Below are positions 33,028-41,093 of a stretch of 64,000 nucleotides of DNA, piece by piece. The DNA is taken from the NCBI GenBank assembly GCA_963761905.1, contig CAVXIQ010000008.1, positions 490,275 through 554,274 on the forward strand, written 5' to 3'. The position numbers and the translations under genes are program-made. The notes below the pieces were generated by a model, which was given only the letters and a program-made list of their open reading frames with translations, did not search any database and was not told the origin of the DNA. Source of the DNA: Gaiellasilicea sp963761905. GTDB lineage: Bacteria; Actinomycetota; Thermoleophilia; Gaiellales; Gaiellaceae. Each line of letters begins with the position of its first letter. Positions within the stretch are counted from its first letter, which is position 1.

Positions 33028-33840
33028 TGCCTGAGCTACCCGAGGTCGAGAGCGTCCGCCGCGCGATCGCGCCGGCGCTCGAGGGACGAACGCTCGTCGA
33101 GGTCGAGATCGACGATCCGCGGCTGACGCGACCGTTCGATCCCCTAGAGGTTGCCGCCGAGCTACGCGGTGAGCGCGTCACGCGCATCGACCGCCGCGGC
33201 AAGTACCTGATCGTCCGCTTCGACTCCGGCCGGGCGCTGCTCATCCACCTCCGAATGACCGGCACCCTCCTGCGCGAGCCGGCCGGAGCGACACATGTGC
33301 GTGCATGCATCACGCTCGACGACGGCACCCGCGATCGCCTACCGGGACGTGCGTCGCTTCGGCACCTGGCTCCTGCTCGAGCCTGGCGAGCTCGATCCGT
33401 ATCTCGCGACCCGCCTCGGCGAGGAGCCGCTCTTGCCCGGGTTCACCGCGAAGCGGCTGGGAGAGAGCCTCGCGGGCCGTCGCGCACCGCTGAAGGCTGC
33501 GCTCCTCGATCAGCGTACGCTTGCCGGGCTCGGGAACATCTACGTCGACGAGGCGCTTTGGTACGCCCGGCTGCTCCCGCTCCGAGAGGCCGGAACGCTC
33601 GCGCCGGACGAGCTCCGCCGCCTACACCGCGCGATCCGCAAGGCGCTCGAGCTCGGCGTCGCCCGCCAGGGCTCGACGCTCAGCACGTACCGGCTGCCCG
33701 ACGGCTCGTCAGGGACGATGCAGCGGGAGTTCCGCGCCTATGGACGAACCGGCGAACCGTGTGACCGCTGCGGGACAGAGCTTTCGAAGACCCGAGTCGG
33801 CGGCCGCAGCACCTGGTACTGCGCCCGCTGCCAGCTCTAG
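33027..33840 (+). CDS. mutM: Formamidopyrimidine-DNA glycosylase (single frameshift near 33329)
   Basis: A bifunctional DNA glycosylase/AP lyase that removes oxidised purines. GTG start overlaps the deoA stop and gives PELPEVESVRRAI with catalytic Pro1/Glu2, then DRRGKYLIVRF (the conserved Lys). At 33326-33330 the run ACCC has one C too many: the frame after it reads AIAYRDVRRFGTW to the stop. Restored, the protein is about 270 residues and ends in the zinc finger CDRCGTEL ... WYCARCQ. Other conserved segments include LAGLGNIYVDEALW and GSSGTMQREFRAYGR. A homopolymer indel is more likely than a pseudogene because everything else is intact. Confidence 0.92.
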
Positions 33841-34095
33841 CTAGGCCGCGAGCTTCTCGTCGAGCGCGCCCGTCTTATCGAGGCGCCAGAGCTCCGTATA
33901 GCCGCCGATCGGCTGCTCGTCGATCAGGATCTGCGGCACCGACCAGCCGCCCGTGACGTCGAAGAGCGTCTGCCGGAAGGCCGGGTCACCGTCGAGTGAG
34001 ATCTCGTCATAGCCGAGACCCTTCGAGTCGAGCAGCGCCTTCGCGCGGACGCAGTAGCCGCACCAGCGCGTCGTGTAGACGGTGATTCGGTTCAT
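33841..34095 (-). CDS. Glutaredoxin, GrxC type
   Basis: An 84-residue thioredoxin-fold protein: ITVYTTRWCGYCVRAKALLD with a CGYC active site (CPYC is commoner), followed by WSVPQILIDEQPIGGYTELW with the cis-Pro and GG glutathione-binding features. It could reduce mycoredoxin-type mixed disulfides; Actinobacteria often use mycothiol with mycoredoxin, so its true partner thiol is unclear. It is convergent with mutM (directly adjacent stops) and divergent from recO. Confidence 0.92.
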   Translation of the reverse strand: MNRITVYTTRWCGYCVRAKALLDSKGLGYDEISLDGDPAFRQTLFDVTGGWSVPQILIDEQPIGGYTELWRLDKTGALDEKLAA

Positions 34096-34158
34096 CCGAC
34101 TTTCAACGCGGAAAGCCGGGGATTCGTTCCCGTCGGACCGCGCGCCTAGACTCACGCA

Positions 34159-34899
34159 ATGGCGCGAACGTCCAAGACCGAGGCCGTCGTACTCCGGTCG
34201 TTCCGGCTCGGCGAGGCCGATCGAGTGCTCCACGTCTACACGGCCGACCGCGGCCGCGTCGGCGCTGTCGCGAAGGGGATCAGACGGACGAAGTCGCGGT
34301 TCGGCGCCCGCCTCGAGCCGCTCTCGCACGTCGAGCTGCTGCTCCACCAGGGCTCCGGCGAGCTCAAGACCGTGACCGGGGTTTCGCTGATCTCCTCGCA
34401 CCACGAGACGCGCGAAGATCCCTACCGATTGGCGGTCGGCCACGTCGGGGCGGAGGCGATGCTCCGGCTTTACACCGAGCAGGAGGCGAACGAGCGCGCG
34501 TTCACGGCGCTGACGCGCTTCCTCGATCGGCTCGACGTGATCCCGTCTCGCGCACCGGCCCGGCCGGCGCTCGATCCGCTCGGGCTCTCGTTCCAGCTCA
34601 AGCTGCTCTGGCTCTCCGGCTATCTGCCGCATCTCGACGCGTGTGTCGAGTGTGGCGCCGTCGATGATCTCGTCGGCTATCTGCCGAGTGCCGGCGGTGC
34701 CGTCTGCCGCGCCTGCGGACAGGGGACGGTGTCGCTCTCGCCCGAAGGGCTGCGCGGAATCCGGACGCTGCTGGCGACACCGCTCGCCGCTGCGCATGAC
34801 GGCGGGCTGACCGACCGGGGCGCCCGCGAAGCGCTCGCTGTCGTCACCGCCTCGTACGAGTACAGCGGCGGCTTCCGGCTGCGGACGCTCTCCGCGTGA
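34159..34899 (+). CDS. recO: DNA repair protein RecO
   Basis: A 246-residue recombination mediator that loads RecA with RecR. The N-terminal OB domain starts KTEAVVLRSFRLGEADRVLH, followed by AVAKGIRRTKSRFG. A helical middle follows, and the zinc-binding CVEC ... CRAC pairs in the C-terminal part (DACVECGAVDD, GGAVCRACGQG) are present. Length is typical. ATG start. It ends immediately beside the stop of the convergent membrane-protein gene, with no gap. Confidence 0.95.
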   Translation: MARTSKTEAVVLRSFRLGEADRVLHVYTADRGRVGAVAKGIRRTKSRFGARLEPLSHVELLLHQGSGELKTVTGVSLISSHHETREDPYRLAVGHVGAEAMLRLYTEQEANERAFTALTRFLDRLDVIPSRAPARPALDPLGLSFQLKLLWLSGYLPHLDACVECGAVDDLVGYLPSAGGAVCRACGQGTVSLSPEGLRGIRTLLATPLAAAHDGGLTDRGAREALAVVTASYEYSGGFRLRTLSA

Positions 34900-35358
34900 C
34901 TAGCGCTGAGACGGCCGCACGCGCCGCCAGAGCATCCGCGCGAACTCGCGCGGCGGCAGCAGCTGCTCGCGGTTGCGGATCGTGACGGAGCTGAGCTCCA
35001 CCATCAGGAGCAGGACGCCGACGAGCGCGAGGATGTCCGCGAGGTTGAACGCGATCGCCGCCTCGCCGAGGTCGGCCACGAGCGGATTCGGAATCCCCCG
35101 CTCCCAGACGACCGCGGAGACGCCGTTGCCCCCGGCGCCCGCGGCGAGGACACCGGCCATCGCCGCGACGGCCGCAGAAGGGACGCGCGTCAACGAGAGA
35201 CAGCCGAGCACGACGGCCGCGGACATCGCGACCCAGGCGAGGCCGCGCGGGTGGTAGGCCCAGTCCTCGGTCGGCACGGTCAGCTTGTGCGCGAGATCGA
35301 GCGCGACGAGCGGAAGCGCGACCGAGAGCAGAAGCAGCATCCGACGGAGCATCGTCAC
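34900..35358 (-). CDS. Signal peptidase II (LspA)-like membrane protein lacking a catalytic aspartate
   Basis: A 152-residue protein with four hydrophobic helices. The second half resembles LspA: AAGAGGNGVSAVVW aligns with GGxxGNxxDR and AFNLADILALVGVLLL with the FNxAD block. In true LspA the first block contributes a catalytic Asp. Here that position is not Asp, while the Asp of FNLAD remains, so lipoprotein signal-peptidase activity is doubtful. It may be a repurposed paralogue. GTG 35358 or ATG 35352 as start. It converges on recO and diverges from the next gene. Confidence 0.6.
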   Translation of the reverse strand: MTMLRRMLLLLSVALPLVALDLAHKLTVPTEDWAYHPRGLAWVAMSAAVVLGCLSLTRVPSAAVAAMAGVLAAGAGGNGVSAVVWERGIPNPLVADLGEAAIAFNLADILALVGVLLLMVELSSVTIRNREQLLPPREFARMLWRRVRPSQR

Positions 35359-35396
35359 CTAAGGATATTCGCCGCCGACCTACCCAGGGTTCACTT

Positions 35397-35816
35397 GTGA
35401 GGGAGGATCTCCCCGGCGGCTACGAGCTCGACGACGACCCGGCCCGGATCGACCTCGACGAGGTGCACCGCTTCATCGCCGAGGAGTCGTACTGGGCGGC
35501 CGGTCGCACGAGGGAGACGATGCGTGCCCTCATCGAGCGGGCCGACCGGGTCGTCGGCGTCTACCTCGACGGCGCACAGGTGGGTTTCGCCCGCACGGTC
35601 GACGTGCCCGATGCATCGCTGACCTACCTCGCGGACGTCTACGTCCTGTCCGACCATCGCGGCCAGGGCCTCGGAGTCGAGCTCGTCCGGTTCAGCATCG
35701 AGGAGGGCCCGTTCGCCGCGAACCGCTGGGTGCTGCACACGAAGGACGCGCACGAGCTCTACGCCAAGTTCGGCTTCGTCGCCGGCGACCGTCTGCTCGA
35801 GCGTCCGCGGCGCTAG
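35397..35816 (+). CDS. GNAT family N-acetyltransferase
   Basis: A 139-residue GCN5-type acetyltransferase: VGVYLDGAQVGFARTV, LADVYVLSDHRGQGLGVELV (acetyl-CoA binding motif A with RGQGLG) and KFGFVAGDRLLERP at the end. Substrate unknown. GTG start; the upstream neighbour is divergent with 38 bases between the start codons. The 3' end overlaps that of glyS by 4 bases. Confidence 0.9.
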   Translation: MREDLPGGYELDDDPARIDLDEVHRFIAEESYWAAGRTRETMRALIERADRVVGVYLDGAQVGFARTVDVPDASLTYLADVYVLSDHRGQGLGVELVRFSIEEGPFAANRWVLHTKDAHELYAKFGFVAGDRLLERPRR

Positions 35817-37183
35817 CCGCGCTTGGGTGTCTGCCACGGCTGCGAGAGCCGGTCGAGCAGAAAGACGCGTGCGCCGCCGAGCGGGATTCGCTCCTGCGCG
35901 AGCGAGTCGCGGTCGCGGATCGTGACCGTGTCGTCCTCGAGCGTCTGCTCGTCGATCGTGAGCGCGAACGGCGTGCCGATCTCGTCCTGGCGCCGGTAGC
36001 GCCGGCCGATCGCGCCGCTGTCGTCGTACTCAGCGCTGACGACGGCGCGCAGCTCCTCGAAGAGCGAGCGCGCCTTCGAGACCATGTCCTCGCTCTTGCC
36101 GACGAGCGGCAGCACCGCCGCCTTGACGGGCGCGAGCTGCGGGTGCAGCCGCAGCACGGTCCGCTCGCGCTCGGCGACGACCTCTTCGTCGTAGGCGTCG
36201 AGCATGAAGGTAAGCATCGAGCGGTTGACGCCGAGCGCGGGCTCGATCACGTGCGGCGTGTAGCGCTCGCCGTCCTGACCGACCCACTCGAGCTTGGTTC
36301 CGGACGCCTCCGTGTGCTGGGTCAGGTCGTAGTCGCCGCGGTTCGCGACGCCCTCGAGCTCCGACCAGCCCATCGGGAAGAGGTACTCGATGTCGCTCGT
36401 CCCGCGCGAATAGTGCGAGAGCTCGTCGGCGTCGTGCGGACGCACGCGGAGGTGGCTCTCGCGGAGGCCGTAGCGCGTGTGCCAGGCGACTCGCTCCTCG
36501 ACCCAGTAGCGGTACCACTCCTCCGCCTCGGCCGGTGGGACGAAGAACTCCATCTCCATCTGCTCGAACTCGAGCGTGCGGAAGATGAAGTTGCCCGGCG
36601 TGATCTCGTTCCGGAACGACTTGCCGACCTGCGCGATCCCGAACGGCGGCTTGCGGCGCGCGATTTGGAGCACGTTCTTGTAGTTGATGAAGATCCCCTG
36701 GGCGGTCTCGGGTCGGAGGTAGACCTGCGTCCCGGTCTCCTCGACGGCGCCGACGCGCGTCTCGAACATCAGGTTGAACTGGCGCGCCTCGGTCAGGTCG
36801 CAGTCGGACGTCTCGCCGGGCCGCTTGCTCGGCCGCTTGCCGCAGCGGATCTCCTCGTGCTCGAGATCGGAGAGGTGGTCGGCGCGGAAGCGCTGTTTGC
36901 AGAAGCGGCAGTCGACGAGCGGATCGGTGAAGCCGCCCACATGGCCCGAGACCTCCCAGACGCGCGGGTGGAGGATGATCGACGAGTCGAGCGCGAGGAT
37001 GTCGTCGCGCTCCTGCACCATCGCGGCGAGCCACCGGGCCTTGACGTTGTCCTTGAGCAGGACGCCGTAGTGGCCGTAGTCGTAGGAGGAGCCGAGCCCG
37101 CCGTAGATCTCCGAGGAGGGAAAGACGAACCCGCGCCGCCGCGCGAGCGAGACGATCTTGTCCATCGTGACGGCGTCCGGCAT
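35813..37183 (-). CDS. glyS: Glycyl-tRNA synthetase, single-chain alpha2 type
   Basis: Class II synthetase charging tRNA-Gly, 456 residues, homodimeric type. It has class II motifs: motif 1 region GSSYDYGHYGVLLKDNV, motif 2 FRNEITPGNFIFRTLEFEQM with EMEFF, and motif 3 PHVIEPALGVNRSMLTFML. The C-terminal anticodon-binding domain starts LHPQLAPVKAAVLPLVGK. The insertion VDCRFCKQRFRADHL with CxxC may bind zinc. ATG start; its promoter region is shared with the divergent methyltransferase at 37248. Confidence 0.96.
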   Translation of the reverse strand: MPDAVTMDKIVSLARRRGFVFPSSEIYGGLGSSYDYGHYGVLLKDNVKARWLAAMVQERDDILALDSSIILHPRVWEVSGHVGGFTDPLVDCRFCKQRFRADHLSDLEHEEIRCGKRPSKRPGETSDCDLTEARQFNLMFETRVGAVEETGTQVYLRPETAQGIFINYKNVLQIARRKPPFGIAQVGKSFRNEITPGNFIFRTLEFEQMEMEFFVPPAEAEEWYRYWVEERVAWHTRYGLRESHLRVRPHDADELSHYSRGTSDIEYLFPMGWSELEGVANRGDYDLTQHTEASGTKLEWVGQDGERYTPHVIEPALGVNRSMLTFMLDAYDEEVVAERERTVLRLHPQLAPVKAAVLPLVGKSEDMVSKARSLFEELRAVVSAEYDDSGAIGRRYRRQDEIGTPFALTIDEQTLEDDTVTIRDRDSLAQERIPLGGARVFLLDRLSQPWQTPKRG

Positions 37184-37247
37184 GGAGCCAGAGGCTAGCG
37201 GCGTGAGCCGGCACGCGGTTCGGCACGGAGCGGCTAACGTCGCCCCG

Positions 37248-37988
37248 ATGCGCCTCTACGCCGAGCTTGCGGACTGGTTCCACCTCCTCACCGCGCCGGA
37301 GGACTATGCGGAGGAGGCCGCCGAGATCGTGCGGCTCGCCGAAGCGACCGTGGACGGCGAGCTGCGGACGCTGCTCGAGCTCGGATCGGGCGGCGGCAAC
37401 AACGCGAGTCACCTCAAAGCGCGCTTCGACTGCACGCTGACGGACGTCTCCGAGGAGATGCTCGCGCTCTCGCGAGGCCTCAACCCGGAGTGCGAGCACA
37501 TCGTCGGCGACATGCGGACTCTCCGCCTCGGGCGCACGTTCGACGTCGTCCTCGTCCACGATGCGGTTGCGTACATGACGACCGAGGACGATCTCAGGGC
37601 CGCGTTCACGACGGCGTTCGCGCACACGCGACCCGGCGGCGTCGCCCTCTTCCAGCCCGACTGCACGCGCGAGACGCTCGTCGAGAGCACAGAGTGCGGC
37701 GGCCACGACGGCGACGGCCGCTCGCTCCGCTACCTCGAGTGGGTGCGCGACCCGGATCCTGGCGATTCCACGTACGAGGTCGATTACGTCGTTGCGCTGC
37801 GCGAGGGCGACGCACCGCTCCGGCTCGACCACGATCACCACGTCGAGGGCGTGTTCGCGCATGACGAGTGGCTCGGCTGGCTCGGCGCCTGCGGGTTCGA
37901 GGTGCGCGGCGAGCAGCTCGTCTTCGACGACGGCGCCGAGCGCGTGACCGCGTTCGTCGCACATCGCCGGGCCGAGCCGGCCTCGTGA
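37248..37988 (+). CDS. SAM-dependent methyltransferase
   Basis: A 246-residue methyltransferase: YAELADWFHLLTAPEDY, LLELGSGGGNNASHLKARF (motif I), CTLTDVSEEMLALSR and FDVVLVHDAVAYM. The substrate is not inferable. ATG 37248 is chosen because it lies at the start of the conserved domain; an upstream in-frame extension overlaps the glyS control region. The stop overlaps the ppsR GTG start, hence co-translation with the PPDK regulator. Confidence 0.88.
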   Translation: MRLYAELADWFHLLTAPEDYAEEAAEIVRLAEATVDGELRTLLELGSGGGNNASHLKARFDCTLTDVSEEMLALSRGLNPECEHIVGDMRTLRLGRTFDVVLVHDAVAYMTTEDDLRAAFTTAFAHTRPGGVALFQPDCTRETLVESTECGGHDGDGRSLRYLEWVRDPDPGDSTYEVDYVVALREGDAPLRLDHDHHVEGVFAHDEWLGWLGACGFEVRGEQLVFDDGAERVTAFVAHRRAEPAS

Positions 37989-38815
37989 ACCCGTCCGGCG
38001 AGACGGTCGAGCTGCACATCCTCTCGGACTCGACGGGAGAAACCGCGGCGCGGCTCGTCGCGGCGCTCGAAGCGCAGTTCCCGGAGCAGCCGTTCGAGGA
38101 GGTGCGGCACCCGCAGATCCAGACGATCGACGACCTTCAGCTTGCCGTCAGTCGCGCGAAGGGGCGGCCGGCCGTGATGGTCTACACGCTCGTCGACCGC
38201 GAGCTGCGCGAGTCGATGCGCGCGCTCTGCCGCAGTGCGCGGCTTCACTACTCCGACCTGCTCGGCCACCCGATCGAGTCGATCGCCAAGGTCTCCGGGA
38301 TGGCGGCGAAGATGACGCCCGGCGCGAGGCCGCCGCTCAACTCGGCGTACTTCAAGCGGATGGAGGCGATCGAGTTCGCGGTCAAGTTCGACGACGGCGT
38401 CGGCAGCGGCCTTCACGAGGCGGACATCGTCCTGGTCGGCGTCTCCCGCACCTCGAAGACGCCGCTCTCGATCTACCTCGGCTACCTCGGCCACAAGGCC
38501 GCGAACGTGCCGATCGTGAAAGGGATCAAGCCGCCGCCCGAGCTCCACGACGTCGAGCAGGCGAAGATCGTCGGCCTGACGATCGACGCCGAGAAGCTGG
38601 GCGAAATCCGCACCGCGCGGGTGAAGACGATGGGCGGCGGCAAGAACAAGGGCTACTCCGAGCTGCTCGAGATCTACGAGGAGCTGGAGGAGGCGGCGGC
38701 GCTCCATCGCCGGCTCGGCTGCCCCGTGATCGACGTCACCGGGCTCTCGATCGAGGAGACGGCGCATCGCGTGGTCAGGCTCGTCGACCGGCGCCGCGCC
38801 GGCGTCGCATCGTGA
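37985..38815 (+). CDS. ppsR: Pyruvate phosphate dikinase regulatory protein (DUF299 bifunctional kinase/phosphorylase)
   Basis: Controls PPDK (or PEP synthase) by ADP-dependent phosphorylation and phosphate-dependent dephosphorylation of the active-site threonine. The 276-residue chain starts VELHILSDSTGETAARLVAA, has DLLGHPIESIAKVSGM, the P-loop GVSRTSKTPLSIYLGYLG, and ends with IEETAHRVVRLV. Family features are complete. The likely target, ppdK, is in the same window about 7.4 kb downstream. GTG start overlaps the upstream stop; its own stop overlaps a small membrane-protein gene. Confidence 0.93.
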   Translation: MNPSGETVELHILSDSTGETAARLVAALEAQFPEQPFEEVRHPQIQTIDDLQLAVSRAKGRPAVMVYTLVDRELRESMRALCRSARLHYSDLLGHPIESIAKVSGMAAKMTPGARPPLNSAYFKRMEAIEFAVKFDDGVGSGLHEADIVLVGVSRTSKTPLSIYLGYLGHKAANVPIVKGIKPPPELHDVEQAKIVGLTIDAEKLGEIRTARVKTMGGGKNKGYSELLEIYEELEEAAALHRRLGCPVIDVTGLSIEETAHRVVRLVDRRRAGVAS

Positions 38816-38970
38816 GGAAGAAACCGCCGATCCCGAAGTGGCGCTGGGCGCTCTGGCTGACGATCCTCGCGGCCGCCGACTTCGTCTTCTACGTCCTGCT
38901 GACGCCGATCTGGCTCGGCCTCCGCGGGCTCGCATGGCTCGCGGAGTGGCGCTCGCGCAGGCGACGGTGA
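38812..38970 (+). CDS. Small single-TM membrane protein (52 aa)
   Basis: Starts at GTG 38812 overlapping the ppsR stop (GTGA) and encodes 52 residues: basic N-terminus RKKPPIPKWRWALW, hydrophobic helix LTILAAADFVFYVLLTPIWL and an arginine-rich end. The overlap with ppsR and clear helix-with-positive-ends design suggest a real product. No family is known to me. Confidence 0.55.
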   Translation: MRKKPPIPKWRWALWLTILAAADFVFYVLLTPIWLGLRGLAWLAEWRSRRRR

Positions 38971-39005
38971 GGGCGGCGCGCCGCCGCTGCGCCCGCCCAC
39001 GCCTC

Positions 39006-40085
39006 TCACCGCCTCGCTTCGAACACGAGGTTGAACGGCGTCTCGGCCACGCGGCGGAAGCGCGTGAAGCCTGCGGCCTCGACGACCTCGCGGATCCGCG
39101 CCTCGCCGGCCTGGGCACCGAGCGCGAGCCCGACGTCCTGCGAGAGCGACGCCGGCGTGCAGAGGAGGGTCGAGAACCCGTAGTAGGCACGGCCCACGGG
39201 GTTCAGGTTGTCCTCGACGCTGTCGCCGGCGGCCGGCTCGACGATCATCCACGTGCCGTCGTCGGCGAGGAGCTCCCGCACCTTGCGCGCGGCGCCGACC
39301 GGGTCGCCCATGTCGTGCAGGCAGTCGAACATCGTCACGAGGTCGTAGTCCTCGCCGGGATGCGTTGCGGCGGCTGCCGTCTCGAACCGGACGCGGTCGC
39401 CGAGCCCCGCCGTCTGCGCCCGCGCCCGTGCGGTCTCGATCGAGCCCGAGTGGTAGTCCGAGCCGACGAACGTCGCCCGCGGGAACGCTCGCGCCATCAG
39501 GATCGTCGACGCGCCGTGGCCGCAGCCGACGTCGGCGACCCGAGCACCGCGCTCGAGCTTCTCGACGACTCCGTCGAGCGCCGGCAACCATGCGTCGATC
39601 AGGTTCGCGTTGTAGCCGGGCCGGAAGAACCGCTCGCAGCCCTCGTGGACGTCGTGCACGTGCTCGTGCCAGCCGAACCCGTCGCCCGTCCGCACTGCCT
39701 CCGTGATCCGCGGCGAGTCGAGCACCGACCCGATCGCGATCTGGAAGAAGCCCGGCAGATAGGCGGGGCTCGACTCGTCCGTGAGAGCGACCGCCTGCTC
39801 GGGCGGCAGTGTGTACCGACCGGTCGCCGGGTCGTACTCGACGTAGCCGCCGGCGGCCTGGGCGCCGAGCCATTCGCGAACGTACCGCTCGGCAGTACCC
39901 GTCTTCTCAGCGAGCTCCGGCGGGGTCAGCCCGCCCGCGTCTGCCAGGGCACGGTAGAGCCCCAGCTTGTCGCCCATCACCACGAGCGCTGCGTTCAGCG
40001 TCGCGCCCACCTCGTCGACGGCGCGGAACACGAACTGCTCCAGCTTCTGTGGGTCGAGCGCCGTTTGGTCCATGACCGTGGCCAT
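39006..40085 (-). CDS. Rv2258c-like SAM methyltransferase with N-terminal winged helix
   Basis: A 359-residue protein. The N-terminal 90 residues form a dimerisation winged-helix (LNAALVVMGDKLGLYRALAD, TPPELAEKTGTAERYVREWL); the rest is a Rossmann methyltransferase (ARVADVGCGHGASTILMARA, VTMFDCLHDMGDP). This design matches the mycobacterial Rv2258c type, of unknown small-molecule substrate. ATG 40085 has a GGAGGT ribosome-binding site. A promoter with a TetR-type operator lies directly upstream and is shared divergently with the tetR gene, so it is very probably repressed by that regulator. Confidence 0.9.
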   Translation of the reverse strand: MATVMDQTALDPQKLEQFVFRAVDEVGATLNAALVVMGDKLGLYRALADAGGLTPPELAEKTGTAERYVREWLGAQAAGGYVEYDPATGRYTLPPEQAVALTDESSPAYLPGFFQIAIGSVLDSPRITEAVRTGDGFGWHEHVHDVHEGCERFFRPGYNANLIDAWLPALDGVVEKLERGARVADVGCGHGASTILMARAFPRATFVGSDYHSGSIETARARAQTAGLGDRVRFETAAAATHPGEDYDLVTMFDCLHDMGDPVGAARKVRELLADDGTWMIVEPAAGDSVEDNLNPVGRAYYGFSTLLCTPASLSQDVGLALGAQAGEARIREVVEAAGFTRFRRVAETPFNLVFEARR

Positions 40086-40099
40086 GATCCACCTCCGTC

Positions 40100-40115
40100 T
40101 TAGTCGTTTGACTAA
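40100..40115. promoter_or_regulatory. TetR-type palindromic operator 1
   Basis: TTAGTCGTTTGACTAA is a perfect 6-bp inverted repeat with a 4-base centre. It lies just downstream of the -10 of the minus-strand promoter and 14 bases ahead of the methyltransferase ATG, so a bound repressor would block its transcription. Confidence 0.75.
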
Positions 40116-40118
40116 TCC

Positions 40119-40150
40119 ATTTGACCAAACGCCAACGCATCTGTCAAGAT
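40119..40150. promoter_or_regulatory. Overlapping divergent sigma-70-like promoters
   Basis: Minus strand: -35 TTGACA (40142-40147), 17-base spacer, -10 TCAAAT (40119-40124), driving the methyltransferase. Plus strand: -35 TTGACC (40121-40126), 18-base spacer, -10 CAAGAT (40145-40150), driving tetR, with an expected start site near 40157 and so an almost leaderless tetR message. The two promoters interlock, so polymerase can occupy only one at a time. Confidence 0.6.
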
Positions 40151-40153
40151 GAC

Positions 40154-40169
40154 TTAGGCGAATGACTAA
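40154..40169. promoter_or_regulatory. TetR-type palindromic operator 2, over the tetR start codon
   Basis: TTAGGCGAATGACTAA matches operator 1 in 12 of 16 positions and keeps the TTAG...GACTAA half-sites. It covers the expected tetR transcription start and the ATG at 40162, consistent with autorepression. Confidence 0.65.
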
Positions 40170-40740
40170 GACCGCACATCCGACAGACGCGCGCGCCGCA
40201 GCCGAGACGGCGCTCCTCGACGCAGCCGAGCAGCTCCTCGTCGAGCTCGGCCACGCGGGGATCACGACGCGCAAGCTCGCCGATACGGCCGGAGTCAACA
40301 ACGGCCTCGTGCACTACTACTTCGGCTCGGTCGAGAATGTGCTCGTCCGCGCGCTGGAGCGGTTCACGGAGCGCCTGATCGCCCGCCAGCGTGAGCTGTA
40401 CGCCGCCGACGAGCCGTTCGTGGAGAAGTGGCGAACGGCGATGCGCTTCCTCGTCGCCGAGGACGTGACCTACGAGAAGGTCTGGCTCGAGCTACAGGCG
40501 CTCGCCTGGAACGACGAGGGCCTGCGCGATCGGCTCGCAGGGGTGAATGCCGAGTGGCGCGCCGTCCTCACCGAGGCGTTTGCCGAGCCCCATCGCGAGC
40601 TCGGCCTCCAGATCCCGCTCGACGCACTCGTGTCACTCGTGATCACCTTCAACCTCGGGATCATCGTCGAGCGACTCGGCGGCGTAGAGACCGGCCACGC
40701 CGAGCTCCTCGACTGGATTGACACATGGCTATCACGGTGA
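40162..40740 (+). CDS. TetR/AcrR family transcriptional regulator
   Basis: A 192-residue regulator. The N-terminal helix-turn-helix is clear: AAETALLDAAEQLLVELGHA, GITTRKLADTAGVNNGLVHYYFGS. The C-terminal ligand-binding domain is helical with no obvious relative. It is transcribed divergently from the methyltransferase and sits at the head of a plus-strand run with the NTF2-like protein and the two hydrolase genes, overlapping the next start by 16 bases. Two matching palindromes in the shared control region support direct repression of both sides. The inducer is unknown. Confidence 0.9.
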   Translation: MTKTAHPTDARAAAETALLDAAEQLLVELGHAGITTRKLADTAGVNNGLVHYYFGSVENVLVRALERFTERLIARQRELYAADEPFVEKWRTAMRFLVAEDVTYEKVWLELQALAWNDEGLRDRLAGVNAEWRAVLTEAFAEPHRELGLQIPLDALVSLVITFNLGIIVERLGGVETGHAELLDWIDTWLSR

Positions 40741-41093
40741 GCGCGACCGCGGATGCAGAGCGCACCATGATCGTCGCGACGGCGCTCGACTACTTCGAGG
40801 GATGGTTCGACGGCAACGCCGTGCGGATGGAGCGCGCGCTGCACCCGGAGCTCGCGAAACGTGGACCGGGGCTGCGCACGGTCACGAAGGACGAGATGGT
40901 CGCCTGGACTGCGGCGGGCGAAGGGAAGGCCGAAGATCGCGGCCGCAGCCGGCGCATCGACGTCTCCGTGGTGGATGTTCACGAGAAGATCGCCAGCGCC
41001 GTCGTCGACTCGGATGTGTACCGCGAGTACCTCCATCTTGTCCGGACGGACGACGGCTGGAAGATCGTCAACGCGCTATGGCAACCGAGCTAG
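40725..41093 (+). CDS. NTF2-like putative lumazine-binding family protein
   Basis: A 122-residue NTF2-fold protein: TMIVATALDYFEGWFDGNAV, MERALHPELAKRG, and VYREYLHLVRTDDGWKIVNA. This is the pattern of the Lumazine_bd_2 (DUF3828/PF12893-type) family, whose members mostly have no known ligand. ATG 40725 overlaps tetR. The 3' end overlaps the first hydrolase start by 16 bases, so the run is tightly coupled. Confidence 0.85.
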   Translation: MAITVSATADAERTMIVATALDYFEGWFDGNAVRMERALHPELAKRGPGLRTVTKDEMVAWTAAGEGKAEDRGRSRRIDVSVVDVHEKIASAVVDSDVYREYLHLVRTDDGWKIVNALWQPS

